Positions 42,326 to 50,404 of a stretch of DNA of 64,000 nucleotides are shown here, one piece after another. A program made the position numbers and the translations under genes. The notes beneath the pieces were generated by a model that was not told where the DNA came from, made no database searches, and saw only the letters and a list, made by a program, of their open reading frames with translations. Each line of letters opens with the position of its first letter. The first letter of the stretch is position 1. Origin of the DNA: Bacteriovoracaceae bacterium (GTDB taxonomy: Bacteria > Bdellovibrionota > Bacteriovoracia > Bacteriovoracales > Bacteriovoracaceae); the NCBI GenBank assembly GCA_024711325.1, contig JANJTC010000002.1, forward strand, positions 434,001-498,000. Direction: 5' to 3'.

Positions 42326-42934
42326 TCATGTAAATGGAGAGTCCTCCAAACCATGAGAGATGTATTCCTTAATGTTATGGTTAGAATTATTAATTGTAGA
42401 GATGTGTTCGTAAAATTTTTCAAAGAATTGAAATAATAAAACCTTTGTCTTCGAATTAATGAGCTTGCCTTCAATGTCAAAAGCATCTGTGGCATTGAAG
42501 TAAAATTCTGGCTGTCCGAGAACGTACATATTCAAATAAGCGAGGACCTGCCTTAAGTGGTGCTGGGCCCCAAAAGTACCAATGTTGCCGGGTGATGCCC
42601 CAATTATTGCAGCTGGTTTTTTCTCCCATAAGTTGTGCCCATATGGTCGAGAGCCCCAATCAATTGCATTCTTTAACACTCCTGGAAATGATCGATTGTA
42701 TTCCGGAGTAATGAGTAATAAAGCGTCAGCTTCTCTGATTTTTTCTTTAAAGCTTGTGACTGAATCCGGTGGATCCATTTCAAGATCCTGGGAAAAAAAA
42801 GGCAGTCTCGATATATCAAAACTTTCAAATTGAAAGTCCTTCAAGGAGAGCTCTTGAATGGAATTAAAAAGTTTTTTATTGAGTGAGTCCCTACTTATTC
42901 CACCAACAAGCGTAAGGGTTTTAATATTCTTCAT
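42326..42934 (-). CDS. NADPH-dependent FMN reductase family protein
   Basis: This 202-residue flavodoxin-fold protein lies behind AGGAGG. It has GGISRDSLNKKL (phosphate-binding loop), LLITPEYNRSFPGVLKNAIDWGSRP and GASPGNIGTFGAQHHLRQVL, the hallmarks of NADPH-dependent FMN/quinone reductases (ArsH/ChrR-like). It probably reduces FMN, quinones or metals and protects against oxidative stress. It is divergent from the hemerythrin gene. Confidence 0.9.
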   Translation of the reverse strand: MKNIKTLTLVGGISRDSLNKKLFNSIQELSLKDFQFESFDISRLPFFSQDLEMDPPDSVTSFKEKIREADALLLITPEYNRSFPGVLKNAIDWGSRPYGHNLWEKKPAAIIGASPGNIGTFGAQHHLRQVLAYLNMYVLGQPEFYFNATDAFDIEGKLINSKTKVLLFQFFEKFYEHISTINNSNHNIKEYISHGLEDSPFT

Positions 42935-43032
42935 GCTTTTCCTCCTGACATCTGTTACTTCATCACGACTTTATGAGAGGGTATAGTTAAGACAAAGTAA
43001 ACTTAATAGAAGCAAAGGGATCAGTTAATGCT

Positions 43033-43048
43033 TGGTCTGGGAATTGCA
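43033..43048 (+). promoter_or_regulatory. Sigma-54 promoter (hemerythrin)
   Basis: TGGTCTGGGAATTGCA has GG at 43034-43035, ten bases, then GC at 43046-43047, with ATTGCA at -12. The predicted +1 is about 43059, 20 nt before the start codon. Confidence 0.7.
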
Positions 43049-43078
43049 AGTTATACAGAAAGGACAAAGGAGAAATTT

Positions 43079-43609
43079 ATGGATATCTATCAAGCATTAA
43101 AAAATGATCATGATGAGATTAAAAGCCTTCTGGATGAATTGGTTACTATTCGAGAAGACGATGATTATCGTTTTATTTTAATTGAGCAGATTAGAGACCT
43201 TTTAATTCCTCATGCACGGGCAGAAGAATCTATTTTTTACAATTCCTTGCGTGCTGTAAATGCTGATAGAAAGGTTGTTTATCATGGATTTCAGGAGCAT
43301 CTGGAAGCAGAGTCATTGCTGCGTTCACTGCAGGTGATGGATAAAATGAATCTCAACTGGAAAGCGACCGCAGAAAAGCTGAGAAATGCTCTTCTTCATC
43401 ATATCGAAGATGAAGAATCAGAAATCTTTGCTGAGGCCAGAGCAGCATTCACTAAGGATGAAGCTGAATCTATGTGTGATGCTTTTGAGCAGTTAAAACC
43501 TAAGGTATTGGAAGAGGGTTTTATGAAAAATACTGCTGATCTGATTATAAATATGATGCCTCCAAGACTGGCCGACAGAATTCGCAGTATAGGTGAAAAA
43601 CAACCTTAA
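43079..43609 (+). CDS. Hemerythrin-domain protein
   Basis: This 176-residue cytoplasmic protein starts at ATG 43079 behind AAAGGAG. A DUF2249/hemerythrin HHE-type four-helix bundle has the metal-ligand pattern NDHDEI, LIPHARAEE, YHGFQEHLEAE and LLHHIEDEESEIF. The diiron site binds O2 or senses redox/NO. The C-terminal tail (about 130-176) is an extra helix. The in-frame ATG at 43028 lies inside the promoter element and was rejected. Confidence 0.88.
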   Translation: MDIYQALKNDHDEIKSLLDELVTIREDDDYRFILIEQIRDLLIPHARAEESIFYNSLRAVNADRKVVYHGFQEHLEAESLLRSLQVMDKMNLNWKATAEKLRNALLHHIEDEESEIFAEARAAFTKDEAESMCDAFEQLKPKVLEEGFMKNTADLIINMMPPRLADRIRSIGEKQP

Positions 43610-43623
43610 ATGCTGGAGGATAC

Positions 43624-43995
43624 TTAATGGCAGTATTGAGCGACTACATTAAGAACAACATCAATATCGATAGGTTTTTTTAAAAAACCAACCGAACCTT
43701 CAGTGTTTGTTTTATCGGCCACTGCTGAAACGATTAATATCGGGATAGGGGCCAGGTAGGCATCTTTCATGACTTCATCTAAGAATTGCCTTCCATTCAT
43801 AATAGGCATCATCATATCGAGAAGTACCAGACATGGTTTTGGAATCTCTTCTAATTTTTCAAGTGCATCTTTACCATTAATAGCCGCTTCAGTGTGATAG
43901 CCTTCATCTTCCAGAAGATCCGCAAGAGCATTTCTTATGTCATCATCATCTTCGACAATAAGAATGGAATGACAATAAGAATCATTTTTATTCAT
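43624..43995 (-). CDS. Stand-alone response-regulator receiver protein
   Basis: This 123-residue CheY-like receiver starts at ATG 43995 behind AGAGGAG. It has an acidic pocket VEDDDD, phosphoacceptor Asp in LVLLDMMMPIMNG, the switch region VSAVAD and Lys in FLKKPID. There is no output domain. It is convergent with the hemerythrin gene (14-bp gap). The longer frame to 44067 lacks a ribosome site and conserved sequence. Confidence 0.9.
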   Translation of the reverse strand: MNKNDSYCHSILIVEDDDDIRNALADLLEDEGYHTEAAINGKDALEKLEEIPKPCLVLLDMMMPIMNGRQFLDEVMKDAYLAPIPILIVSAVADKTNTEGSVGFLKKPIDIDVVLNVVAQYCH

Positions 43996-44139
43996 GTTAT
44001 TCTCCTCTTTTCTACATAAATTTAAATCACTTAATGATCTGTTACGACAAGTCTTAATCTGCCTCAATCAAGTTAGAAAAAATACCCCATTTATTTGAAT
44101 ATAGAACGCCATGAGAAAACTAATCAATGACTTATCATT

Positions 44140-44155
44140 TGGCCCGGCTTTTGCT
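44140..44155 (+). promoter_or_regulatory. Sigma-54 promoter (CHRD-like paralogue 4-LysE unit)
   Basis: TGGCCCGGCTTTTGCT has GG at 44141-44142, ten bases, then GC at 44153-44154, with TTTGCT at -12. The predicted +1 is about 44166, 34 nt before the start codon. Confidence 0.78.
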
Positions 44156-44199
44156 CAACGTGGAAGATTGTAGTTCTATCTTATGTTAAGGAGTGAGTC

Positions 44200-44925
44200 A
44201 TGGTTGTTCAAAAAAAGATTACTTTTATTACCATAATATTATTAAGTGGAAGTTTATTAAGTCTGGTCTCCTGCGGTAAAAGCGATAATAGTTCATCCAA
44301 TACTGCTGTGCCAGTGGTAAGCGTTTCACCTCACGTTGAGGAAGAACAACAAGATGATCAGGGAACTTATAAGGCAATTTTAAGGCCAATCAATTCGGAG
44401 ATTAGCGGAGAAACTTCAGGGACGATAGAAGTCCATATTGAAGGGGATAACGTTGTTGTTAAAAGTTCAGTCCAAGGAGCTCCTGAGGGCGTCAAACATC
44501 TACAGAATATCTTTGTTTCTTCGCGTTGCCCTGATACCAAGGCCGATACAAATAAAGATAATGTCATCGATTTAATGGAAGCGATGACTCAAACGGGCAT
44601 GATTTTAATTCCCCTTGATTCAGACATTTCAGAACAAATGGATGGTATCGAGTATGGTCCAATAGCCAACGCTGCTGGCTCGTATATCTATCGCAGGAGT
44701 TCCACCCTTAGCAGGATATTAGCAGGTCTAAGATCTCCAGATCCCGATTTACATGACTCAATTGTAAAACTGCCAGAAGGTAAGGATCTTATGCTTGGAG
44801 GCCGAGTCGTTATGATTCATGGAGTGAAGCCAAATTCAAATATACCTGAATCTGTAAAGTCTATTAGCTATCTTACCAAAGAACAATCTCTGCCAATAGC
44901 TTGTGGTGTTTTAATCAGGCAGTAA
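44200..44925 (+). CDS. CHRD-like lipoprotein with embedded EF-hand (paralogue 4)
   Basis: This 241-residue lipoprotein (SLVSC, Cys25) lies behind AAGGAG. It has YKAILRPINSEISG, LQNIFVSSRCP, an EF-hand-like loop Asp116-Glu127 in which the usual Gly at position 6 is Asn, ILIPLDSDISEQ, RVVMIHGV and LPIACGVLIRQ. The HIH pair seen in paralogue 1 is replaced by NIF. LysE-type exporter and cardiolipin-synthase genes follow on the same strand. Confidence 0.8.
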   Translation: MVVQKKITFITIILLSGSLLSLVSCGKSDNSSSNTAVPVVSVSPHVEEEQQDDQGTYKAILRPINSEISGETSGTIEVHIEGDNVVVKSSVQGAPEGVKHLQNIFVSSRCPDTKADTNKDNVIDLMEAMTQTGMILIPLDSDISEQMDGIEYGPIANAAGSYIYRRSSTLSRILAGLRSPDPDLHDSIVKLPEGKDLMLGGRVVMIHGVKPNSNIPESVKSISYLTKEQSLPIACGVLIRQ

Positions 44926-44974
44926 GAGCTTTTATTTGATTTGGATCTGGAACTCATTAATCATTGGAGGATTT

Positions 44975-45643
44975 ATGGGCAATGTTTTTCTTGAAGGAAT
45001 GCTTTTACAGGCAAGTCTGATTTTTGCGTTAGGTCCTCAAAATATTTTTATCTTAGAATCAGGTTTACGCAAGCGGCATCATATTGCTGTAAGTTTCGTT
45101 TGCTTCTTGTGTGATCTAACTCTGATTATGATGGGAGTTGCAGGAGCAGCGACAATTTTTAATCAGTTTCCGGAAATTAAAGTGATTGTGGGAATTGTGG
45201 GAGTCGGTTTTCTTATTCTATATGGTTTTGAAAAAATTAGATTTAATGAGCAAAACTTTATGGTTCGTGCTGATGATGCATTGAAATTCACTTTTAAAAC
45301 GGCAATCTTAAGCGCCGTAACCTTTAGTATTGTAAATCCTCATGCCTATCTTGATGGAATCGTCTTGATAGGCGGTTATTCTTCAAAATTTCCTGGACTT
45401 GAAAGCCGCCTTACTCTTGGTCTAGGAGCGGCCTTCTTCTCTCTACTATGGTTTCTTGGATTATCTATCGGCGCCAGTGCACTTATGCCTTTCTTCCAGG
45501 ACGCCCGGCGTATGCGATTTATTATGGGAAGTGCAGGTGTGGTACTTATACTTCTTTCTGTCAGATTGGGAGCAGATGTTTATAACTGGATTAATGAACT
45601 TTATCCAGATTCAATGACGGCTTTTCATCTTAAATGGAAGTGA
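44975..45643 (+). CDS. LysE/ArgO-family amino-acid exporter
   Basis: This 222-residue inner-membrane protein starts at ATG 44975 behind GGAGG and has about six helices. The family signature is FALGPQNIFILESGL near residue 20, with NPHAYLDGIVLIGG about residue 117 as in ArgO/LysE. It exports basic amino acids such as lysine or arginine, useful when protein digestion floods the cell, as in predators. It lies 49 bp after the CHRD-like gene and 3 bp before cls. Confidence 0.9.
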   Translation: MGNVFLEGMLLQASLIFALGPQNIFILESGLRKRHHIAVSFVCFLCDLTLIMMGVAGAATIFNQFPEIKVIVGIVGVGFLILYGFEKIRFNEQNFMVRADDALKFTFKTAILSAVTFSIVNPHAYLDGIVLIGGYSSKFPGLESRLTLGLGAAFFSLLWFLGLSIGASALMPFFQDARRMRFIMGSAGVVLILLSVRLGADVYNWINELYPDSMTAFHLKWK

Positions 45644-45646
45644 TGA

Positions 45647-47056
45647 TTGACAATAACTGAAATCCTTATTTCTTTAAGCTATCTATTAGGAGTCATTTGT
45701 TCCGGAATGGCTCTGTTAAGATCGAGAACTCCTCAAGGGGCTACGGCCTGGGTGATGTCTCTTTTAAGTTTCCCGTTTCTAAGTGTTCCACTATATATTC
45801 TTTTTGGCCGCAATAAATTTGAAGGCTACAATATCAAAAGAAGAATCCTTGATTCAAAGGTTCAAAAAAGATTTGATCACTTGAAAACTATCGACTCTTC
45901 AATGTATTCAAGTGCAGATGAAATCAAAATGATCACGCAAACCGTGGCAAGCGATAATCAGCCTGGGTTTACCCGAAAGAATAAAATTAAGCTATTAATC
46001 AATGCGAAGGAAGCATTTCCCGAAATGCTTGAGGCAATAGAAAATGCCCGAAACTATATAATCTTCCAATTTTATATCGTAAGAGGAGATTCAACTGGAA
46101 AAATGTTTATAGACCTTTTGATTAAAAAGGCACAAGAAGGAGTAAGAATCACTTTAATGAACGATGCCATCGGAGTTAAAATCCCAAGAGGCCTTTTAAA
46201 AAAGATGAAAATTGCCGGTATACAAGTGGGAACATTTAATGAATCAACTACCCGTGGAAAATTTCAGATTAACTTTAGAAACCATCGGAAAATACTGATT
46301 GTCGATGGGAAGGTGGCCTTTTTGGGGGGACTCAATATCGGTGACGAATATCGGGGATTATCTAAAAAGTACGGCTTCTGGAGGGATACGAATGTCAGGC
46401 TTGAAGGTCCATCAGTTATGGCAGCACAATTAGGCACAGCAAAAGACTGGTATTGTATTCAAGAAAATGAACTCAATGCTGATTGGGAAATTGTCCAAAG
46501 TGACAAAGATGTAAATGTGATGGTCCTAAATACAGGACCTGCTGATGATAAACATTCATGTCTCTTGAGCTTTGTGGCCCTCATTAATGCAGCGGAAAAC
46601 CGTTTATGGATTGCTAATCCCTATTACGTGCCACCGGAGAGTCTGATGGACGCCATACTTCTGGCAAGTTTAAGAGGTGTGGATGTTAGAATCCTGGTCC
46701 CTTCCTATTCAGACTCAAGAACAATCTTATTTGCTTCTGAAATATATCAAAAGGTTTTATTAAAGCATGGAGTGAGAGTTTTTAAGTATACCCGTGGTTT
46801 TTTACATCAAAAAGTTATGGTGATCGACGATGATTTTGGAGTCGTTGGATCAGTCAACTTTGATTGCAGGTCTATGTTTATCAATTTTGAAGTCTCTGCA
46901 ATTGCAGTAGATAAAAATTTTGCCAAAGACGTGGCCCGGATGCTTGAGACGGATTATTTGGAATCGGAAGAATTGACTCTGGCCCTTTTTGACCATATTC
47001 CTCTCTCCCAGGCACTTATATCCAGAGGTGCCAACTTGATGGCCCCGATCCTCTAG
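45647..47056 (+). CDS. cls: Cardiolipin synthase (phospholipase D family)
   Basis: This 469-residue enzyme condenses two phosphatidylglycerols, or related lipids, to cardiolipin at the inner membrane. Two N-terminal helices are followed by two HKD motifs: RNHRKILIVDGKVAFLGGLNIGDEY and FLHQKVMVIDDDFGVVGSVNFDCRS. The length and architecture match ClsA/ClsB-type proteins. The start is TTG 45647, three bases after the LysE stop with GGAAG upstream, which implies translational coupling. Confidence 0.9.
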   Translation: MTITEILISLSYLLGVICSGMALLRSRTPQGATAWVMSLLSFPFLSVPLYILFGRNKFEGYNIKRRILDSKVQKRFDHLKTIDSSMYSSADEIKMITQTVASDNQPGFTRKNKIKLLINAKEAFPEMLEAIENARNYIIFQFYIVRGDSTGKMFIDLLIKKAQEGVRITLMNDAIGVKIPRGLLKKMKIAGIQVGTFNESTTRGKFQINFRNHRKILIVDGKVAFLGGLNIGDEYRGLSKKYGFWRDTNVRLEGPSVMAAQLGTAKDWYCIQENELNADWEIVQSDKDVNVMVLNTGPADDKHSCLLSFVALINAAENRLWIANPYYVPPESLMDAILLASLRGVDVRILVPSYSDSRTILFASEIYQKVLLKHGVRVFKYTRGFLHQKVMVIDDDFGVVGSVNFDCRSMFINFEVSAIAVDKNFAKDVARMLETDYLESEELTLALFDHIPLSQALISRGANLMAPIL

Positions 47057-47109
47057 TAAAACTTTAAATTTTCATTTATGATTGTATAAAAACGAATATA
47101 TGAGGTCTT

Positions 47110-47667
47110 ATGAAGCTATTTATTTCCGTGCTTGCACTCTGTTTATCCTTTTCTGTTCTTGCTAAAAATCCGGTAGTTATTTTTGATACAACAACGGGTT
47201 CTTTTGAAGTTGAATTAGATGAAGTGAAGGCCCCGAACACTGTTAAAAATTTTCTAAGCTATGTAGATAGCAATTTTTATGCTGGGACTATCTTCCACCG
47301 GGTGATCAATAATTTTATGGTACAAGGTGGTGGCTTTGATGAAAAAATGAATGAAAAAAAGACAAAGGCCCCAATAAAGAATGAAGCGGCCAATGGTTTG
47401 AAAAATGTCACAGGAACCATTGCGATGGCCCGAACCGGGAATCCTCATTCTGCAACGGCCCAGTTTTTCATCAACGTGAATGACAATGCTTATCTTGATC
47501 ATCAGAATACCACGGCAGCAGGATACGGTTACGCTGTATTTGGAAAAGTTATTTCAGGCATGCATGTCATACAGAGAATGAAACTGGTAAAAACCGGTAC
47601 GATTGGACCACATGCAAACGTACCGATGGATGCCATTGTTATCAAAAGCGTAAAAAGAAAAAAATAA
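47110..47667 (+). CDS. Periplasmic peptidyl-prolyl isomerase, cyclophilin type
   Basis: This 185-residue PPIase has a signal peptide ending VLA. Cyclophilin core motifs are FHRVINNFMVQGG (catalytic Arg), GTIAMART, SATAQFFINVNDN and YAVFGKVISGM. It catalyses proline isomerisation of exported proteins (PpiA-like). A strong bidirectional hairpin follows the stop codon. Confidence 0.93.
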   Translation: MKLFISVLALCLSFSVLAKNPVVIFDTTTGSFEVELDEVKAPNTVKNFLSYVDSNFYAGTIFHRVINNFMVQGGGFDEKMNEKKTKAPIKNEAANGLKNVTGTIAMARTGNPHSATAQFFINVNDNAYLDHQNTTAAGYGYAVFGKVISGMHVIQRMKLVKTGTIGPHANVPMDAIVIKSVKRKK

Positions 47668-47673
47668 GAATCA

Positions 47674-47702
47674 AGAGGTAACCGGATGTAACGGTTACCT
47701 CT
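47674..47702. terminator. Bidirectional terminator hairpin
   Basis: AGAGGTAACC pairs with GGTTACCTCT (10 bp, 9-nt loop) between the PPIase gene and the convergent small secreted protein gene. TATTTAT follows on the plus strand. Confidence 0.75.
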
Positions 47703-48000
47703 ATTTATGTTCTGGTTCATCGAAGCGATATCGTTCAACTTCTTCCTGTCTCTTTTCCCGTCTTTGGTCTACCTGATACTGCCTCTCCTGAACATCCTGG
47801 GTTCCCAGTATTTCTTGTTCTTCTTCTACCTTTTCCTCTTTTAAATCTTCTTCTATTCCTTCAGGCCGTACTTGATTTAAGGCCCTGACTGTACCAGTCA
47901 TCGCGTCAGGACTCGATGGTAGCAGGCTTTTGTCACCTAGGGCCAAAGAGGGCACAGTTTGTGCAAAAACTAAGCTTAGAATAAGGATTATTAATTTCAT
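47701..48000 (-). CDS. Small secreted Glu/Gln/Arg-rich protein
   Basis: This 99-residue protein starts at ATG 48000 behind GAGGAAG. A signal peptide (ending ALA) is followed by a short Pro/Ser segment and then a long highly charged Glu/Gln/Arg helix. It resembles the protein at 9413 and other small exported proteins in this window. The frame extending to 48060 lacks a ribosome site. The function is unknown. Confidence 0.75.
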   Translation of the reverse strand: MKLIILILSLVFAQTVPSLALGDKSLLPSSPDAMTGTVRALNQVRPEGIEEDLKEEKVEEEQEILGTQDVQERQYQVDQRREKRQEEVERYRFDEPEHK

Positions 48001-48152
48001 TACTTCCTCGCTATGTATAAATTGAAGCGCTACTTCATCAAAGTAGTAACTAAAGTTCACCCAAAGGCTGGCCGAGTGATTTTATTTTTCAAGGGCCAGC
48101 TCCAAATCTCGTGGCTAATATAGGGCCTTGAAAATAACCATAGGAGGGCATT

Positions 48153-48311
48153 ATGTTTTCTTTAAAAAAGTATGCAGCTAAGAGAGCACTAAAAAAGAAT
48201 GTTAAAGAAATTAAATCTGTTATCAAACGCACTTATAAAGATGTCTCTCGTGATCTTTCTAAAAAAGTCTCAGGAGTCAAAATGCCGATTAAGTTAACCA
48301 TCTCCCGCTAA
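48153..48311 (+). CDS. Small basic protein, 52 residues
   Basis: ATG 48153 lies behind AGGAGGG. The peptide is Lys/Arg-rich (about a third of residues) with heptad-like spacing (MFSLKKYAAKRALKKN..., then VKMPIKLTISR), suggesting an amphipathic cationic helix that could bind membrane or nucleic acid. A perfect 11-bp terminator follows. The dedicated ribosome site and terminator make it a convincing gene, although it is short. No family is recognised. Confidence 0.7.
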   Translation: MFSLKKYAAKRALKKNVKEIKSVIKRTYKDVSRDLSKKVSGVKMPIKLTISR

Positions 48312-48324
48312 AGTAACTCCAACT

Positions 48325-48357
48325 CTTTGATTGGGGTTAAACCCAATCAAAGCTGTT
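48325..48357 (+). terminator. Rho-independent terminator of the 52-residue gene
   Basis: CTTTGATTGGG pairs perfectly with CCCAATCAAAG (11 bp, 6-nt loop, 48325-48352), followed by CTGTTTTT. Confidence 0.88.
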
Positions 48358-48434
48358 TTTAATAGAGAAGTGCACCTTTCTTCTGTTCTTAAAAATCCTT
48401 ATATTTTTTATTAGTCCAAGACCAAGGAGGGTCT

Positions 48435-49265
48435 ATGAAAATTGTATTTCTTTTAATCCTTTTCACTCTTGGGTTTAGTGCCCACGCTGATAGTTTTAAA
48501 TCCCGAATTCATTCAATTGATCTGGCCAAAAGGTCGTCCCAATCTCATCTCATACTCATGGAAAATGGACGAGTCGTTTTCGTTAGATTTAATGAAGTAG
48601 AATTATTGGATAGTTTTAAAGAAAGTCTCAGGTTGCAAGACATGCTGGAAGTGGAAGTTGATAATAAGAACAATTACCTTAATGCCGAAACAATCGAAGC
48701 GGTTCAAGGTCCTCCTGCAAAGGAACCCAATATTAAACGAATGTCTTATGAACCTACTGTCGTGGCCAGTTATTCCTCCGTTTCCTCTATTTTCCGTCGG
48801 ATGCGAAGGGATTATCAGAACGATTCTCAATGTTATAATCGGGCCCATGTCTGGGCTTATGAAGAATTTCAAAATACAGGTTTAAAATCCAACAAGCTTT
48901 TTCTTTTCTTTACCCGTCGTTATATTAGAAACTATCGCTATAAATGGTGGTTTCATGTTTCACCGATGGCGCTGGTTAAACAGGGAAGTTCCGTTGTTGA
49001 AAGAGTTTTGGATCGACGGTACACAGGTGGACCTCGATATGTTTCTACCTGGACTAGAAACTTCGTTCACTCTGGCAGAAAATGTCCTGTCGTTTATAAA
49101 TACTATGATTATCGAAATAACCAGGAAACTGAGGATTGTTACTTGATACCGGTATCCATGTATTTCTGGCAACCACGGGATATTGAAAGACGTGACCGAA
49201 CAGGTGCTGAGAAGACACAATTCTTTAAAAGAGAAATTGACCACGCTTACTGGGAAGCTTTTTAA
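48435..49265 (+). CDS. Secreted protein-glutaminase-like protein (paralogue B)
   Basis: This 276-residue exported protein lies behind AAGGAGG with a signal peptide ending AHA. It parallels the protein at 33803 through its length. The triad candidates are Cys133 in QCYNRAHVWAYE, His174 in WWFHVSP and Asp193 in RVLDRRYTGGP. A conserved LFLFFTRRYIRNYRYKWW connects them. A short beta-rich pro-region (about 20-100) may act as a propeptide, as in known protein-glutaminases. It has no sigma-54 element upstream and is followed by a hairpin terminator. Confidence 0.72.
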   Translation: MKIVFLLILFTLGFSAHADSFKSRIHSIDLAKRSSQSHLILMENGRVVFVRFNEVELLDSFKESLRLQDMLEVEVDNKNNYLNAETIEAVQGPPAKEPNIKRMSYEPTVVASYSSVSSIFRRMRRDYQNDSQCYNRAHVWAYEEFQNTGLKSNKLFLFFTRRYIRNYRYKWWFHVSPMALVKQGSSVVERVLDRRYTGGPRYVSTWTRNFVHSGRKCPVVYKYYDYRNNQETEDCYLIPVSMYFWQPRDIERRDRTGAEKTQFFKREIDHAYWEAF

Positions 49266-49271
49266 TCTTTC

Positions 49272-49313
49272 TACTGGAGCTGCTTTTAATTTCAAGGCCG
49301 CTCCAGTATAATT
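49272..49313 (+). terminator. Terminator-like hairpin after glutaminase-like gene B
   Basis: TACTGGAGC (49272-49280) pairs perfectly with GCTCCAGTA (49300-49308) around a 19-nt loop, followed by a moderately T-rich tail, seven bases after the stop codon. Confidence 0.6.
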
Positions 49314-49318
49314 TCTCT

Positions 49319-50197
49319 ATGGCCAATATTCTGAAAGCGCATCCGCAAAATGTTCAGGGCACATTATTTGTTGATACTACCTGTATTGATTGCGCTACTT
49401 GTTTCCATTTGGCACCAGAAATATTTCAAGAATTAGATGATGGGAAATCTGTCGTTAAAGTCCAACCTCATGGCCCGAAGGAATGGTTACTGGCCAAAAG
49501 GGCCATCCTCTCTTGTCCTACAAGCTCCATTGGAGTTTCTGTGGCGCCTCAGGAGTTTAACAGTCTGGACAGCGGGCTTCCCTTTGAAATAAGTGAAGGT
49601 GTTTTTTATTGCGGTTATACATCTCCTCTTTCTTTCGGAGCTTCTTCATACTTAATTGTGCGCTCGAGCGGCAATGTGCTGGTAGATTCTCCACGTTTTA
49701 ATTCTCAGCTGGCCCAAAAGATCAAGGCCTTAGGTGGGGTTAGATATATGTTTTTAACTCATCAAGATGATGTCGCAGACCATAAAAAATTTCGTTCGTT
49801 TTTTAACTGTGAAAGAATCATTCATAGTGATGAAGTCGATTCAGATACTCAGGATTGTGAAATCCAGCTAAAAGGGTCAGAAACTGTCTTCTTGGCCTCG
49901 GATCTGAAAATCATCATGACTCCAGGTCATACTAAAGGACATATGAATCTCATTTATAAAGGGAAGTTCCTTTTTACTGGAGATCATCTTTTCGTCAATC
50001 CGGATTTAGGGCAATTGAGGGCTTCAAAATCCTACTGTTGGTATTCCTGGGTCGAGCAGGTGAAATCCCTTGAAAAATTGGCACAAGAAAAATTTGAATG
50101 GATACTTCCTGGCCATGGCGGATGGGGTTATTTTGGTGTAGAAGATTCTCATTATAAAATTAATGAGCTGGTTACTGATTTAAAAGGACAACAATGA
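49319..50197 (+). CDS. Ferredoxin-MBL fold metallo-hydrolase fusion
   Basis: This 292-residue cytoplasmic protein has an N-terminal single [4Fe-4S]-type ferredoxin domain (Cys22, Cys25, Cys28 and Cys66). A metallo-beta-lactamase fold begins at about residue 88 with HQDDVADH (148-155, a variant of HxHxDH with Asp in place of the second His), TPGHTKGH, FTGDHLF and LPGHGGWG. This fusion is known in bacteria and plants, but its substrate is unclear. It overlaps the S4-domain gene by four bases. No Shine-Dalgarno precedes the ATG. Confidence 0.88.
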   Translation: MANILKAHPQNVQGTLFVDTTCIDCATCFHLAPEIFQELDDGKSVVKVQPHGPKEWLLAKRAILSCPTSSIGVSVAPQEFNSLDSGLPFEISEGVFYCGYTSPLSFGASSYLIVRSSGNVLVDSPRFNSQLAQKIKALGGVRYMFLTHQDDVADHKKFRSFFNCERIIHSDEVDSDTQDCEIQLKGSETVFLASDLKIIMTPGHTKGHMNLIYKGKFLFTGDHLFVNPDLGQLRASKSYCWYSWVEQVKSLEKLAQEKFEWILPGHGGWGYFGVEDSHYKINELVTDLKGQQ

Positions 50198-50403
50198 AAG
50201 AATTTAATTTAGAAGGTTCAGAGTTTATTCCTCTGTGTGATTTGATGAAAATTACTGACATGAGTGATTCTGGAGCTGAAGCTAAGCATATTATTGCTGA
50301 AGGAAAAGTTAAGGTCGATGGACAAATTGAGCTTCGTAAACGTTGCAAAATCCGTTCAGGGCAAATTGTTGAATATCAAGGTCAACAGGTCAAAGTTATC
50401 TAA
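50194..50403 (+). CDS. S4-domain RNA-binding protein (YbcJ-like)
   Basis: This 69-residue protein is a single S4 domain: FIPLCDLMKITDMSDSGAEAKHII, EGKVKVDGQIELRKRCKI, GQIVEY. The KxxR-type basic surface binds structured RNA, typically on ribosomes. The start codon overlaps the MBL gene stop (ATGA), so the two are coupled. It is convergent with the next gene. Confidence 0.88.
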   Translation: MKEFNLEGSEFIPLCDLMKITDMSDSGAEAKHIIAEGKVKVDGQIELRKRCKIRSGQIVEYQGQQVKVI

Positions 50404-50404
50404 G

